Below, in pieces: positions 35,540 to 46,070 of a stretch of DNA of 64,000 bases (the stretch's first letter is position 1; every line of letters begins with the position of its first letter). The translations under genes and the position numbers were made by a program. The notes under the pieces were generated by a model. That model searched no databases. It had not been told where the DNA came from and saw only the letters and a program-made list of their open reading frames with translations. Location of the stretch: assembly GCF_963678635.1 (NCBI RefSeq), contig NW_026971356.1, positions 24,789 through 88,788 on the forward strand, given 5' to 3'. Origin of the DNA: Symsagittifera roscoffensis. Its lineage: Eukaryota; Xenacoelomorpha; Acoela; Convolutidae.

Positions 35540-36310
35540 ATACTGTAAAGGGTCAAAGCGGGTCCGAACAAAGTGTGGATGATCAAAATTCCCACTGTGC
35601 AAGACGGGGACACTGGAAACTTTGAAAGGACCATGCTTTATCTGAACACTAAGACATTGATATTGTACTTCGAGGGAATAGCTGGGGATCAATACTTAGA
35701 ACTGATTGAACAAACGGTCAACCAAGTCAAATCATTCTCTTCTTATGGTAGCGGATGGATAATCAATCGAATTGAAAAACTGCAGATCAGTTTCGCAGCA
35801 TTCTCACCAGTAAGAGAGTGATCCTACCTCGAACTACCTGATGCACTCAGCACTGCTTCTACTATGCTCACAAATATCAACACTAAAGATGATGATCCTT
35901 ACTTTCTATGCTGCTTTGTTGCAGCATATCTCAACGTGAATGAGCACGCCCTCTATCCCGCATCTAGACGGTGACTGTAGAAAAACAAAGTCTCAAGCTT
36001 TGATCTGGACAGAGAAGGAACTGTGAAAATTAATGGGGAATACGAAATTCTAAAGTTTCTGATGAATATGGACAGATTTGAAAGACTGAGCAGTTGTCAA
36101 ATCAATTTCTTTTGGAAAGCAAAGTGTAATGCCCTCTCATTGATTTTCTTCATCTATTCAAACCCCTTTATATTTCAAATCAAAACCAGATTTTTAAATT
36201 TTTTTTCTGTTCGGGTTCAACGATGCCGAATTATTGCCCATAAGAGTGCCGAGCAGATTCACTATTAGCTTGGTTGTGGACTTTTTGCTGCTGACAGACG
36301 AATTAAAATA
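35540..36310 (+). pseudogene. Polinton/Maverick DNA polymerase B, N-terminal part
   Basis: Frame 35573-35821 and the following broken frames read like the N-terminal region of Polinton protein-primed polymerases. Landmarks are SSYGSGWIINRIEKLQI and SYLELPDAL, then DDDPYFLCCFVAAYLNV (the conserved W/F-C-hydrophobic stretch) and ALYPASRR. After DLDREGTVKINGEYEIL the sequence carries an insert, probably an intron ending near 36200, then VVDFLLLTDE near 36270-36300. Stops and frameshifts occur throughout. A paralogous fragment lies at 44400-44850. Confidence 0.6.
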
Positions 36311-36719
36311 TCCCTAAGTGTTTATAAGTGATCTGTAGAAACTGGTCAAGTACGTGTGGCACAAAATGAGTGTAAGGTTAATAGAAAAAACACCAAATTA
36401 CATCTAAATATAACTCATTTTTTGACAAATTATGACTTAACTTTTTTTCAATAAAAGCGCTGGCAAAAAGCGATTCGGAAAAACTATTTTTGTGTAATAC
36501 CCGCATCTGAAGAAAAATATATATCCTTGACAATCTCAGTGAAAATTAAAAAACGTACACGGAAAAAAAAGGAAAAATCAAAAAACTCTGCGAAAATCTG
36601 AGATTTATCGATTCGTATCAATTTATGCTAGCGCCGCTGGCAAAACATGTCCATATTTTGCCCAACGAAAATTGTTTTTTCAACTGGATAACTATTTTGA
36701 AAATCTCGCGCAATCCCCT

Positions 36720-37830
36720 GAAAACAGAAAATGCATTAACCCTACTCATACTTCAACTCGTTCGAAAACTTCCGAGAAAATTGACTTCCCCGTGACCAAT
36801 GCGGAAAAGTGTCTATCAGGAGGTATGTGAGTGTTACAAGAAGCGAGTACAGTCATGTCTTAAGAGTTTTCACCGAACTGAAGTGTGGTTCACTTGGTAA
36901 TTACCATGACTTGTACTTGACTACAGGTGTGCTGTTACTTGCTTCCGTTTTCGAAGCTTTTCGTGAAGTTAGCTACCAAAGTTACGGGCTTGATTGCGTC
37001 TGTTGGTTCACGGCAAGTAATATTTTCGATAATCTGGACGTCATAATCTGGCAAGTGATAATCTGGACGTTGTACAGCGAATGATACGAGTATGCATGTC
37101 GTCGGTTTACGCGTGTCGATTTCACAAAGCAAACAATAAATACCTCGACGATAATTCGCCCTCAGAACCAGCCAGCTACATCCTCAATATCGATGCAAGC
37201 AACTTGCACGGGGAAAGGTTAAACACTGCCCTTTGCCATTAAACGATTTTTAAATAGTTGAGAAAGGTCTGGAAGACATACTGCTCGCCAGCGAAACCCC
37301 AGAGTTGGGTAACTTAGTTGAAGTCAGTTTGACCATACACTAGGAGCTTCACGACTTCTTTGCTTAATACCCCATTGCCCCCTCTCGTGAAGTAAAGGAC
37401 ATCGGTGCAATGAGCAACGAGCAAGTCGACATATTGGGAAAATTGGGAATCGCCGCACTGCCAAAGTGCCAAAGCTTCTACATACCTTGCATCCTAAAGA
37501 AGGTTATGTTTTGCATTACTGTACCCTAAGTTGTACCACGAGCTGGGAATGAAATTAACTCACCTAAGAAAAGTTCTTCAGTTCCGCTAAAGTCACTAGA
37601 TGACACCTTTTGTAGATTTCAGCACCCGCCTACGGAAAGCCGCAGTAAAGAAAATTCCAGGAGAGTTTTTACCAAACTAATTGTTAATTCAGCATTCGGT
37701 GAGACAATGGAGTCTAAATTAGGAAGAAAAAAGCTGGAGATCGTAAGGAATGAGAAAGAACTTCTGAAAAAAACAGATCTGAGCACATTGATGAACTTTC
37801 AAATCATAGACGATCAATAAGCCACAATCA
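36720..37830 (+). pseudogene. Polinton/Maverick DNA polymerase B, catalytic part
   Basis: These elements copy themselves with a protein-primed family B DNA polymerase. Visible blocks are SYFNSFEKL (about 36745), then YHDLYLTTGVLLLA and GLDCVCWFTA in frame 36809-37084. SYILNIDASNLHG at 37175-37215 corresponds to polymerase motif A (the YLDxNNLYG block; Tyr is changed to His). KLIVNSAFGETMES at 37675-37715 corresponds to motif B (KxxxNSxFGKTME). MNFQIIDDQ ends the readable part at 37818. Several stops and frame changes separate the blocks. The DTD motif C is not here but appears in the fragments at 49.2, 59.9 and 62.2 kb. Confidence 0.75.
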
Positions 37831-38280
37831 GCTTTTCAGCAACAAAAAACTTTTTGACAAACATATTTTCCTCTTTTTCATTCATAATTTAGAGTCTTCT
37901 GCTCTTTTTTGTTAAAGTGATTGAAACTTTGTTCGGTATAAATTGAGTTGCTGAAGTTAAGTTGAATGGAACTTTACCCTGCCTTGTAGAAATGAATAAT
38001 GATTTTGGTTCTGTTCAGAAGGCACTCTGTTTAATAGGCAAGTTGAATGCCAAAAGACTCAATTGGAGTGCAGAGCGAGAACTGATCCACCGAACGTTCA
38101 GGGTCACATTATTCTCAGGTAAGCATTGAGAGAGTACAACTATATTATAATTTCGAAAGGTCACGCCAATATAACAGTGAAACAAAACAATTTTGCATTA
38201 TGACCATTCGACTCGAAACGACAGAATTTTGACAGTGCTCTTTGGCCACACAGCCGCCGAAGAGAATGCTTTTCTATAAA
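37831..38280. other. No clear gene
   Basis: AT-rich. A short readable stretch near 37955-38060 (NDFGSVQKALCLIGKL) was not recognised. It may belong to the Polinton relic. Confidence 0.4.
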
Positions 38281-39050
38281 ACATTTACATGGCCATCGAG
38301 TGGGCCAACTTATGCAATGAAACTGATAACAGTTCGCCTGAATTTCGACTTCCAGATTGGGGATTTTTATAGCGGTCCTACTCAGAAACATATCTGCAAG
38401 CTTATAATAGCCGAGTCCGTGAACGTCCCCATATAAATAACCCATTAATTTTATCTGAAGCTCCAGAAGAACGACAATCTAAAAACAGCGCAAAAAAGAC
38501 AAACAAAAACATGAAACTTCTGAAACAAATTGTTTCAAATGATTTTCACTGCTAGTCCCTGAAAACGTCGACTTGAACATGTTTTGGGCTTACCAATTTA
38601 CCACTAAAAAATGTTTTTTTGTTGGTTCAATCATTGTTTTAACTTAAATAGTTTCAGGCAAATAAACTAGTTGACACAAACCAAATAATTCAAACAAATG
38701 TGTGAAATCCTGTGGTTCAGTTTCAAAAGCAAACTGATTTTAGCATGACAAATCTTCAAAGAAAAGAAAGAAAGCCAGAAAATGATATCCAAATGAGACT
38801 GGGACAAAAAAGAAAAATTCAGGAATTAGGACGATTAACTTTACTTATCGCGGGAAGAGGGACCGCTTTTTAAAAAAAAAAGGAATTTTTGTATCGGGTC
38901 CCGATTTTTAAGCTCAGCTTAACAAGATCCCAAGGAGGATTCTTTTACTTTAGGGGTAGAAGTTGCGTTAATTTACAAAATCCTAGGATAGGGGTTCTCC
39001 AAAAAAATTAAGGGTTAGAATTAGGGTTACGGTTATCCTTGCTTCAAGTG
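38281..39050 (+). repeat. Interspersed repeat R, copy 1
   Basis: Shares with 46300-47110 and 51230-52030 the blocks gagtccgtgaacgtcc, gaattaggacg and acaagatcc, in the same order. The translatable start (IAESVNVP) is kept in all three. The copy ends where the element B relic begins at 39051. Confidence 0.65.
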
Positions 39051-40390
39051 AGGACCCAGTTGGATTCGGTGTAGACGTGACTGATGTACTAGATACTGGA
39101 TTGGTCGATATCCCGAATTGTCAACACTCTCTCCTAGGGCTCTGCAGGAAATCACGGAGCAATTCGAGAACGCGCGAATTTTTCAACTCATGTCCATGCA
39201 GATGTTCCACTTCAGGCTCGAACTCCACCTCTGGTTCTGACCGATCGTCGTGCCAGGTCTCTCTACCGTCAATCAGGTAGATGTAACGCGAGATCAATAT
39301 CTCATCAAGTCGAACTACTGGAAACGTTATGTCGTTTGATTTGATTATGTCCAAGTCAAAATCATCACCGTAAGGGTTGTAATTCTTTTTGTGTCTTCTC
39401 CTCTTGCTCTGTTGTGTTTGCATGGTCAGTGAAAGTCGAGCTTAACTCCTTTGCTGACCTCAGTTTGCTCTGCATCACCGTGAGGGTTGAACTCCTTCTT
39501 GTGTCTTTCCCTCTTGCTCCCTTGTGTTTTGTTTGGTCGGTGAAAGTCGAGCTTAACTCCTTTGCTGGCCTCAGTTTGCTCTGCTCCAGTCCTCCTCGGC
39601 ATAAGAAAATGTTTAGTCAACGACGTATATTCGCTCAGTAAATTCTAAAACCAATGGCATAGCACAGTCAATTACCACCTCAATCCCGTCAGTTTTATCG
39701 TTTGTACCCATTCCATTCTTTTCACAAGCGGTATCCACTATCAAGTGTTCCTCTCAATGCATGTTAGCCGGGATGCACAGCGTCCGTCCTCCGACGTAGA
39801 GTAGTGTGTTTGGCGTTCTCGTAAGGAGCAGCGCTTCCGTTGCTCAATCGATGCAACCACCACCTCGGTGTACCTCAGATATCTGAAATAGACCACGTCA
39901 GTTCACCAGCAACGTTTTGGTCTCTTTGCGGAACCACCTTCATGAAGACCCAAACCTAGTCTCCCACTGAGTATGGCTTGCAGTCAGCTGTCTTTTTATC
40001 CAAAAAAATTTTTATGTTTGAAGTGCCTGCTTTCGGCCCAAATCATTCAGCTCTTTGCGTTTTGATCACGTCACACAATTAGGTTTTAGGCGCAAACTTC
40101 AGATAGAAGAACGTTACGGTGGCCTGTTAAAAGCATGTATGGGCTGATGCCCGTGGTGGAATGTTCCGTACTATTGTATACGACCATCACATGTAGCGAG
40201 TGGTTGTGCACGTCGTCCATGCACCGTTGACTCTAAACCCTCAGCATGGAGACTACTGTGCGTGTGTGCCTCTCGATCAGGCCAATCGTCTGCAGATGGT
40301 AAGGTATCGACTGGGTCACAGGCGATCTTTTCATCAGCTCCTCCATAAAACCCGGGAATACGGGTTCTGATCCCAACTTAGTTAACAAAT
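39051..40390 (-). pseudogene. Truncated second relic of element B pol (integrase end and extension)
   Basis: Frame 39423-39121 aligns with the extension at 6321-5623 (KKNYNPYGDDFDLD, RSEPEVEFEPEVE). Positions 39640-40080 match the post-integrase part near 6180-6480, and 40080-40390 match integrase around its catalytic Glu (6600-6850). It lacks everything upstream, and also the macro-like domain, because it is cut at about 39050. A local tandem duplication with 111-bp period (39424-39534 and 39535-39590) adds a second copy of SKGVKLDFHRP. Confidence 0.7.
39424..39590. repeat. 111-bp tandem duplication, 1.5 copies
   Basis: ggtcagtgaaagtcgagctt at 39424 recurs as ggtcggtgaaagtcgagctt at 39535, and similarity continues about 50 bp. 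It lies inside the element B relic and is not found in the main copy near 6000. Confidence 0.8.
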
Positions 40391-40876
40391 GCGAAGTTCA
40401 ATGAGAGCAGAGAAAAGATTAGTCGGAAGACTCTATTCGGACCGTGAAACAAAAAGTTGGAAAAATGGTATAGAATAAAGCTTTTTCACAAAGAAAGGTA
40501 TGTATCTCTCCAATAGATGGTCTGAACATAATCGTGCAACAAATCAAAATTCTGCTCCCAACCAGTCGTATTTTCGTACAGAAGTCTGAAGACTGCAGGA
40601 CCTCAAGTTTACGAGATATGAAGTTTCAACATTTGTTATCTTTTGTTTTTTGATTAAAGACTTGTTCAACACTTGGTGACAAAATAATTTATTAAGCTCT
40701 CCTTTTCCTAACAACTTGATAAGTGAAGTATAAACAGTCAGAGGATTTTAAATTACAAAGTGTTTATATTTATAAAACCAAATGAAAATTATTAAAAATC
40801 AACCCGGGTTTCATGTTTAATGATTTATACAATAAAAACAAATCAAAATCAAACAAACGCAAAACCAGTCTTAAAG
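40391..40876. other. No gene seen
   Basis: AT-rich spacer between the element B relic and the unrecognised frames at 40877. No motif found. Confidence 0.5.
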
Positions 40877-41470
40877 TTAAATAAGATCTAAATACTCCTG
40901 CATTTTTTCTAGTGCTATTATCATTCGCTGGTTCTTTCGCGCAAGACATACACAAGGAATCAAGTTTTCCATGTGATTACTCACTGTTGCTACAGAAGTG
41001 CAAGTTGGAGTTGATGATTCTGGTTCATCAAGCCAGGGCGACACTGTAGGATGAGAATCACCTTTCGGGGTAAATATTGAAGGCGACCCAATTTCCTCCA
41101 CTTCCTATAAATGGTCAAAAAATTCAATTTCTTCAGAGTATTTAAATTGTTTTTAACACATCGTATTAACATCACAATCGTACTTATGCTTAATTTTTCT
41201 TACTGGTTTTATAAAGTTGAAACATCAATCTGAAGAGCAAGAGACTCATCAGGATCCGTTTTTTTTCCAGAAATTTAAAGATAACTAGAGAACGTCTTTA
41301 TGAGTTCCTCGTCTTCGTTTGACATCTTTAACAAAGGTTTATTGAACAAAAAAAATTGGTTAACATGATTTGTACCAGTCCACTCATCAGAATTAAAAAA
41401 ATTTTCTTCGTTAATTACTTTAACAAAACTACCACAAACGTTTACATAAATAATGGTTCTTTCGTGATTA
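40877..41470 (-). CDS. Unrecognised minus-strand open frames, possible exons
   Basis: Frame 41101-40877 has 74 codons: EEIGSPSIFTPKGDSHPTV, a Ser/Pro/Thr-rich stretch, then a helical end (CLARKNQRMIIALEKMQEY). Upstream on the same strand, at about 41470-41270, an open stretch without ATG reads CYKFAARSNHERTIIYVNV and FFNSDEWTGTNHVNQFF. Codon composition looks protein-like, and no copy of these frames was found elsewhere in the window, unlike nearly all the rest. It could be a host gene fragment or a transposase remnant. No function is proposed. Confidence 0.3.
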
Positions 41471-42151
41471 GAACGTGCGGCAAATTTATAGCATGGAATT
41501 TTTGAAGAACCTTTAAGAAGAAAACAACAAACGTAACGCGGAAAGAAAAGAAAAGTGAAATGAACTCTGAAAATTCCTCAAGAGATAAAAATAGGGATTG
41601 CTTTTCTAAACATGGAATTAATAAGACCTTCTATGAAGTTTCTTATCAGTTTAGTAAGGGAGGGCGTGTAAATTATTTATGTTGCAGCGCCTGGTAGTCT
41701 ATATAAACATATTTTGCGTTCAAACAAATAGCTTGTATCAAAAACTACGTTTGACCTTTATGACACATGCCGACCAACACTTTTCTTACCAGTTGCAGTT
41801 TCGCAAAACAATTATCCATTTGAACAAATTGCAGTCCAAAACATTTGCGATTTAAAGTACACCAGTGTTTATGTTAAAATAGATACAATTCTTTCTTTTG
41901 CAGACATATACTTACAATCGAAACCATTTCTTACTATTCAATTTTAAAATCAAGTTGCTTCAAAAATTTGCTCATTACATTTAATGAAACGAAAGCGAAC
42001 GCCACATCAAATTTAGATAAAGGTTTGACGAGTGCTTTTTCGATATTTCGGAAAACAGTAATAGATTAGTGCACGCTACATTGAAAACATATGACCAAAC
42101 TGGTACTTTGGAGTATTCTTGAGAGTTTTCAAAAAAATAACCGAAGAAATT
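41471..42151. other. No gene seen
   Basis: AT-rich. A TATA-like ctatataaac lies at about 41698-41707 without an attached frame. Confidence 0.5.
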
Positions 42152-43100
42152 AAAGGGACATTAAAGAGCTTGCAGAGGCCTCGTTTCAAAAGGTAAAATG
42201 CGTGACCTATGAAAAATATAAATTGTTCACACGAATGCAAGAATCTCAATCAGAACTCGGAACAAGGGAAAATGAGATATTTCTCGATTTTTTCATTTCG
42301 AAATGAAAAATATGACGTTGCAGCATACCCTGACATTCGAAACGCTAGATCCAGAGGAAGTTTTGAAGAGGGACTATAAAGAGCTTGCAGAGGCCTCGTT
42401 TCAAAAGGTAAAATGCGTGACCTATGAAAAATATAAATTGTTCACACGAATGCAAGAAACTCAATCAGAACTCGGAACAAGGGAAAATGAGATTTTTTCA
42501 TTTCGAAAATGGAAAATATGACGTTGCAGCATACCCTGACATTCGAAGCGCTAGATCCAGAGGAAGTTTTGAAGAGGGCTATAAAATTCAAACATAGCAA
42601 ATTGACTACAATGGCATTTCTGAAGACAAATGAAGCAGCAACAGGAGGAATCGATAACAACTACAACTGCTTTCGTGTTAGAGTTTCTGCTGTTATTTTG
42701 TCGTTTATTCATTTTCCTCTTATTATATTAATGATTTTTTGAGTTCCTGACTGCCATCACTGGTTCTTGTTTTATCCTCACTCCAGAATTGTAATTGTTA
42801 ACGATTCCTCCTGTTGCTGCTTCATTTGTCTTCAGAAATGCCATTGTAGTCAATTTGCTATGTTTGAATTTTATAGCCCTCTTTAAAACTTCCTCTGGAT
42901 CTAGCGTTTCGAATGTCAGGGTATGCTGCAACGTCATACTTTTCATTTTCGAAATGAAAAAATTGAGAAATATCTCATTTTCCCTTGTTCCGAGTTCTGA
43001 TTGAGATTATTGCATTCGTGTGAACAATCTATATTTTTTATAGGTCACGCATTTTACCTTTTGAAACGAGGCCTCTGCAAGCTCTTTAATGTCCCTGAAC
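42152..43100. repeat. Imperfect inverted repeat with a direct duplication in the left arm
   Basis: The right arm (about 42785-43100) is the reverse complement of the left arm. The left arm contains the block twice, offset 215 bp (gagcttgcagaggcctcg at 42166 and 42381), then runs on to 42665. About 120 bp of spacer separates the arms. The two arms encode the same gag peptide on opposite strands (ELAEASFQKVKCVTY and LTFE.LDPEEVLKRAIKF). Confidence 0.85.
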
Positions 43101-43660
43101 GACATTTTGGAGATTTTGACATGTGGATTCTTCTGTAGGAATCGTTTCTTTCCTTCTGTTCCGAGTGAGAGAAATAATCTGGATACCAATTTCTTTTGCA
43201 CCTCATTGTAAAAAACGTTGTGGCCAACCATTCGGCCCCTTGTTCTTCTCTCCTCATTTTCCAGTATTACTCGATCTCTTGCCAACTTATCTCTTAAATT
43301 TCTGGCTCTCGCCGCTTCTTCATTCTCTCTGTCTCTTGGTATTTCTATTTAAGGAGGTGGTTTTTCCAGTATGTATATTGGTTCCTCCAACAAGACGTCT
43401 GGATTTACGTTTCTTTGACGGTTACTGCCATTAGAAATTGCTCGAACCAGGTTTTAAATTGCCACGGAGGACTTAAGTTCGCTGACGCCCAAAATACGGG
43501 TATTCCCATATCCGTACGATTGTCTTGAGCTGCGAATCCTGCTGGCTGCGCCATGTGATATCCTATGCTGTATCGGGAGGAAAACTAATGATAATTCAAG
43601 AATGTATTCTGGTTTACTTGAATTAAATTTTTCTTTTCTTTGTCTAAAGTTAGTCACTGA
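42728..43660 (-). pseudogene. Third gag type (Gypsy), internally deleted
   Basis: Frames 43657-43454, 43285-43007 and 42946-42728. Readable parts: RDRENEEAARARNLRDK (about 43330-43280), LVSRLFLSLGTEGKKRFLQ, FRDIKELAEASFQKVKCV, TFETLDPEEVLKRAIKF, and IKQEPVMAVRN. The layout is that of a Gypsy-type capsid. The second helix block stops at LFTRMQ and resumes at TLQHTLTFETL, so about 50 residues of capsid are missing. No protease or RT follows. It is clearly different from gag of elements B and D and of the AT-rich element. Confidence 0.65.
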
Positions 43661-43937
43661 GAGTGATACTGCAGAATCAAGCTCTGAGTTTTTAGCTGTG
43701 TCTCAATGTCACTGCACTCATATATAGTGCGGATATCGCCAATCTGGAGGCCAATACTTCCGACGAGGACGAGTCGCCATTCTTCAACGATTCTTTTTTC
43801 GATTATTAGAAGTTGAACCACTTTCAAAAAAATCGATGAAAAGATTACGACACAAAAAACCAGGTTAATTTTTGTATAGTAAACAAAATTCATCAATTTA
43901 ATAAGAGATTTCTTTGTACAGAAAGTTTTACCTACCG
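43661..43937. other. Leader-side spacer of the third gag
   Basis: AT-rich sequence upstream of the gag frames. No motif beyond an 80-codon chance frame. Confidence 0.4.
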
Positions 43938-44430
43938 GTATTCCGTGTTTAGTGCGTTTTTAAGTGCCAGATTTTGTTCAAGTTTCGGAACCCAGTTAAT
44001 CGGATATTTTTTTCTTTTCAATTAAATGAAAGTGTTTCCAGCATACTTTGTATCTATATGTACGTAAATTGAAAATAAATTCAATTTATAAGAAGAATTG
44101 AGCAAACGTGATATAGGCAGTGAAACATATCAGTTGTTAATTGAACAACGATTTATCATACCTTTTTTACACCAAACATGTAAACACAACGTTCTTTGGG
44201 AATATTCAATAATATATCGATATTCTACTTGATTACTATTTGTTATAAAATAACACGTGGTGAAATTTTGGATTTCGGAGTGACCAAAACATAGTGACCA
44301 TTATGATACATACTTAATGGTCATTCATGCATGACAACCCACATCCTAATGTACTGTAAGCATACTACTGCGGTTGGTGAGAACAAAAGTAGCAACATAC
44401 GATCTTGACAAAGAAGGAATTGTGAAAATT
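43938..44430 (+). repeat. Direct repeat P, copy 1
   Basis: About 490 bp starting tattccgtgtttagtgcg and ending gtagcaac...aaagaaggaattgtgaaaa. It recurs at 45592-46070, offset 1654 bp, with few differences. The pair flanks Polinton-like sequence and might be a short LTR pair or a tandem duplication. No TG...CA ends or tRNA primer site were seen. Confidence 0.7.
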
Positions 44431-44860
44431 AATGGGTGTTACGAAATGTCACTGGATCTCATGGATATGGATATATTTGATTCAAATCAACGTCTTTCGG
44501 TGAGTAAATTCTACTTGCCTTTTAAAACTCTTTACGCCTCCTCATCATAATTCTTCACCTATTCAAACCCGCTTTATATTCACGCCATTCCTAGCTATAA
44601 AAGTTAATTTATGTTCAGGTTCAACAATGAAGAACTGTTTCCCTGATAATGTATAATGTCGAGCAGTATCACTACTAGCCTGATTGTGGATTTGTTGTTG
44701 CTGACAGATGGATCAACATATCACTATTTGTTGATAAAATATCTCCAGAAACTAATCAAAAAGTGCACTGATTCCAATCTGAGATATGCCGCAAAAAATT
44801 CCGCACATTCGCGTCATTTGAAGCTTTGAGAAGACATCATTATCAATTTTCTATTCAACC
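44400..44860 (+). pseudogene. Second fragment of Polinton polymerase N-terminus
   Basis: EGIVKINGCYE near 44420 matches EGTVKINGEYE at 36020. After an AT-rich insert, VDLLLLTDGSTYHYLLI at 44689-44740 matches the block VHLLLLT..HY.LI known from Polinton polymerases. In the next frame CRKKFRTFASFEALRRHH (44788-44841) looks like the C2H2-type element that follows it in the family. The relic at 36270-36300 is a weaker copy. Confidence 0.6.
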
Positions 44861-44939
44861 TAATTTTTACAAACAAAAGCTGAAAAGATAATTAACTTCG
44901 ATGACTTTAAAAATGTGGTGAATGAGCTGATGTTTAAAA

Positions 44940-45594
44940 TAATACAGAATTTGAAAAAATATGTCTAAATCATCTATTGAAGATTCAAGTATGAAGACAA
45001 GTGTATAGAGGAGACAGAGGAAACATGTAAGTCAACCCAAGTTTCGAAAATGCAGAAAAATCAGTCGATTGATTTGAAACAGAATATGGTGAGATATGTA
45101 TAATGCTATCTGTATTCACTTAAAAAAAAGGTAGTGTTACCAATTTTGAACCAAAGGAAAACCTGGTTCAATTTTGTCATCATAGAGAATAAGCTATATT
45201 AAAATTGGATTTACTTCCAGCAGGGATTCACACATATTTTCTTTTTTACACAGAAATGCTACAAGGTTTATACATCAATTGGGAATATGATTCCAATTTG
45301 CTCAATCGAAGTCAAGGCATATACTTTCTAGCATTTTTTGAGAATTGGATCATGTCTTTTTACCAAAGAGCAAGACCCGAATGCAAAATTGACAGTTTTC
45401 ATACATCTTGAAACTTAAAACAAATGGCTATTTCAATGTAATTGGATTTGGCGATCACTACAAAACTTTCCTTGGAGATATGTAATTTTTTAAATTTTCT
45501 GCCCCTCTCAGTGAATTGCACCTACCTGATTGATGGAGACATTGAACGGGGGGACGAACGGCGAGAATCTGTTGATTTCGGATTTGGGGCCGTA
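44940..45594 (+). repeat. Interspersed repeat Q, copy 1
   Basis: Matches 47570-48250: atgtctaaatcatctattgaagattcaa, then agaaatgctacaaggttta and gacgaacggcgagaatctg. The open frame 45205-45411 (EMLQGLYINWEYDSNLLN) is read in a different frame in the second copy, so it is probably not a functional gene. Confidence 0.65.
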
Positions 45595-46070
45595 TTCCGT
45601 GTTTAGTGCGTTTTTAAGTGCCAGATTTTGTTCAAGTTTCGGAACCCAGTTAATCGGATATTTTTTTCTTTTCAATTAAATGAAAGTGTTTCCAGCATAC
45701 TTTGTATCTATATGTACGTAAATTGAAATTAAATTCAATTTATAAGAAGAATTGAGCAAACGGGATATAGGCAGTGAAACATATCAGTTGTTAATTGAAC
45801 AACGATTTATCCTACCTTTTTTACACCAAACATGTAAACACAACGTTCATTGGGAATATTCAATAATATATCGAAATTCTACTTGATTACTATTTGTTAT
45901 AAAATAACACGTGGTGAAATTTTGGATTTCGGAGTGACCAAAACATAGTGACCATTATGAAACATACTTAATGGTCATTCATGCATGACAACCCACATCC
46001 TAATGTACTGTAAGCATACTACTGCGGTTGGTGAAAACAAAAGTAGCAACAAAGAAGGAATTGTGAAAAT
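45592..46070 (+). repeat. Direct repeat P, copy 2
   Basis: Second copy of 43938-44430. It starts abruptly inside the sequence ggggccgta of repeat Q, so its left border is a clean junction near 45592. Confidence 0.7.

Noticed and set aside
45205-45411. 68-codon frame EMLQGLYINWEYD as a gene
   Set aside because: In the second copy (47880-48090) the same DNA is open in another frame and this one is broken.
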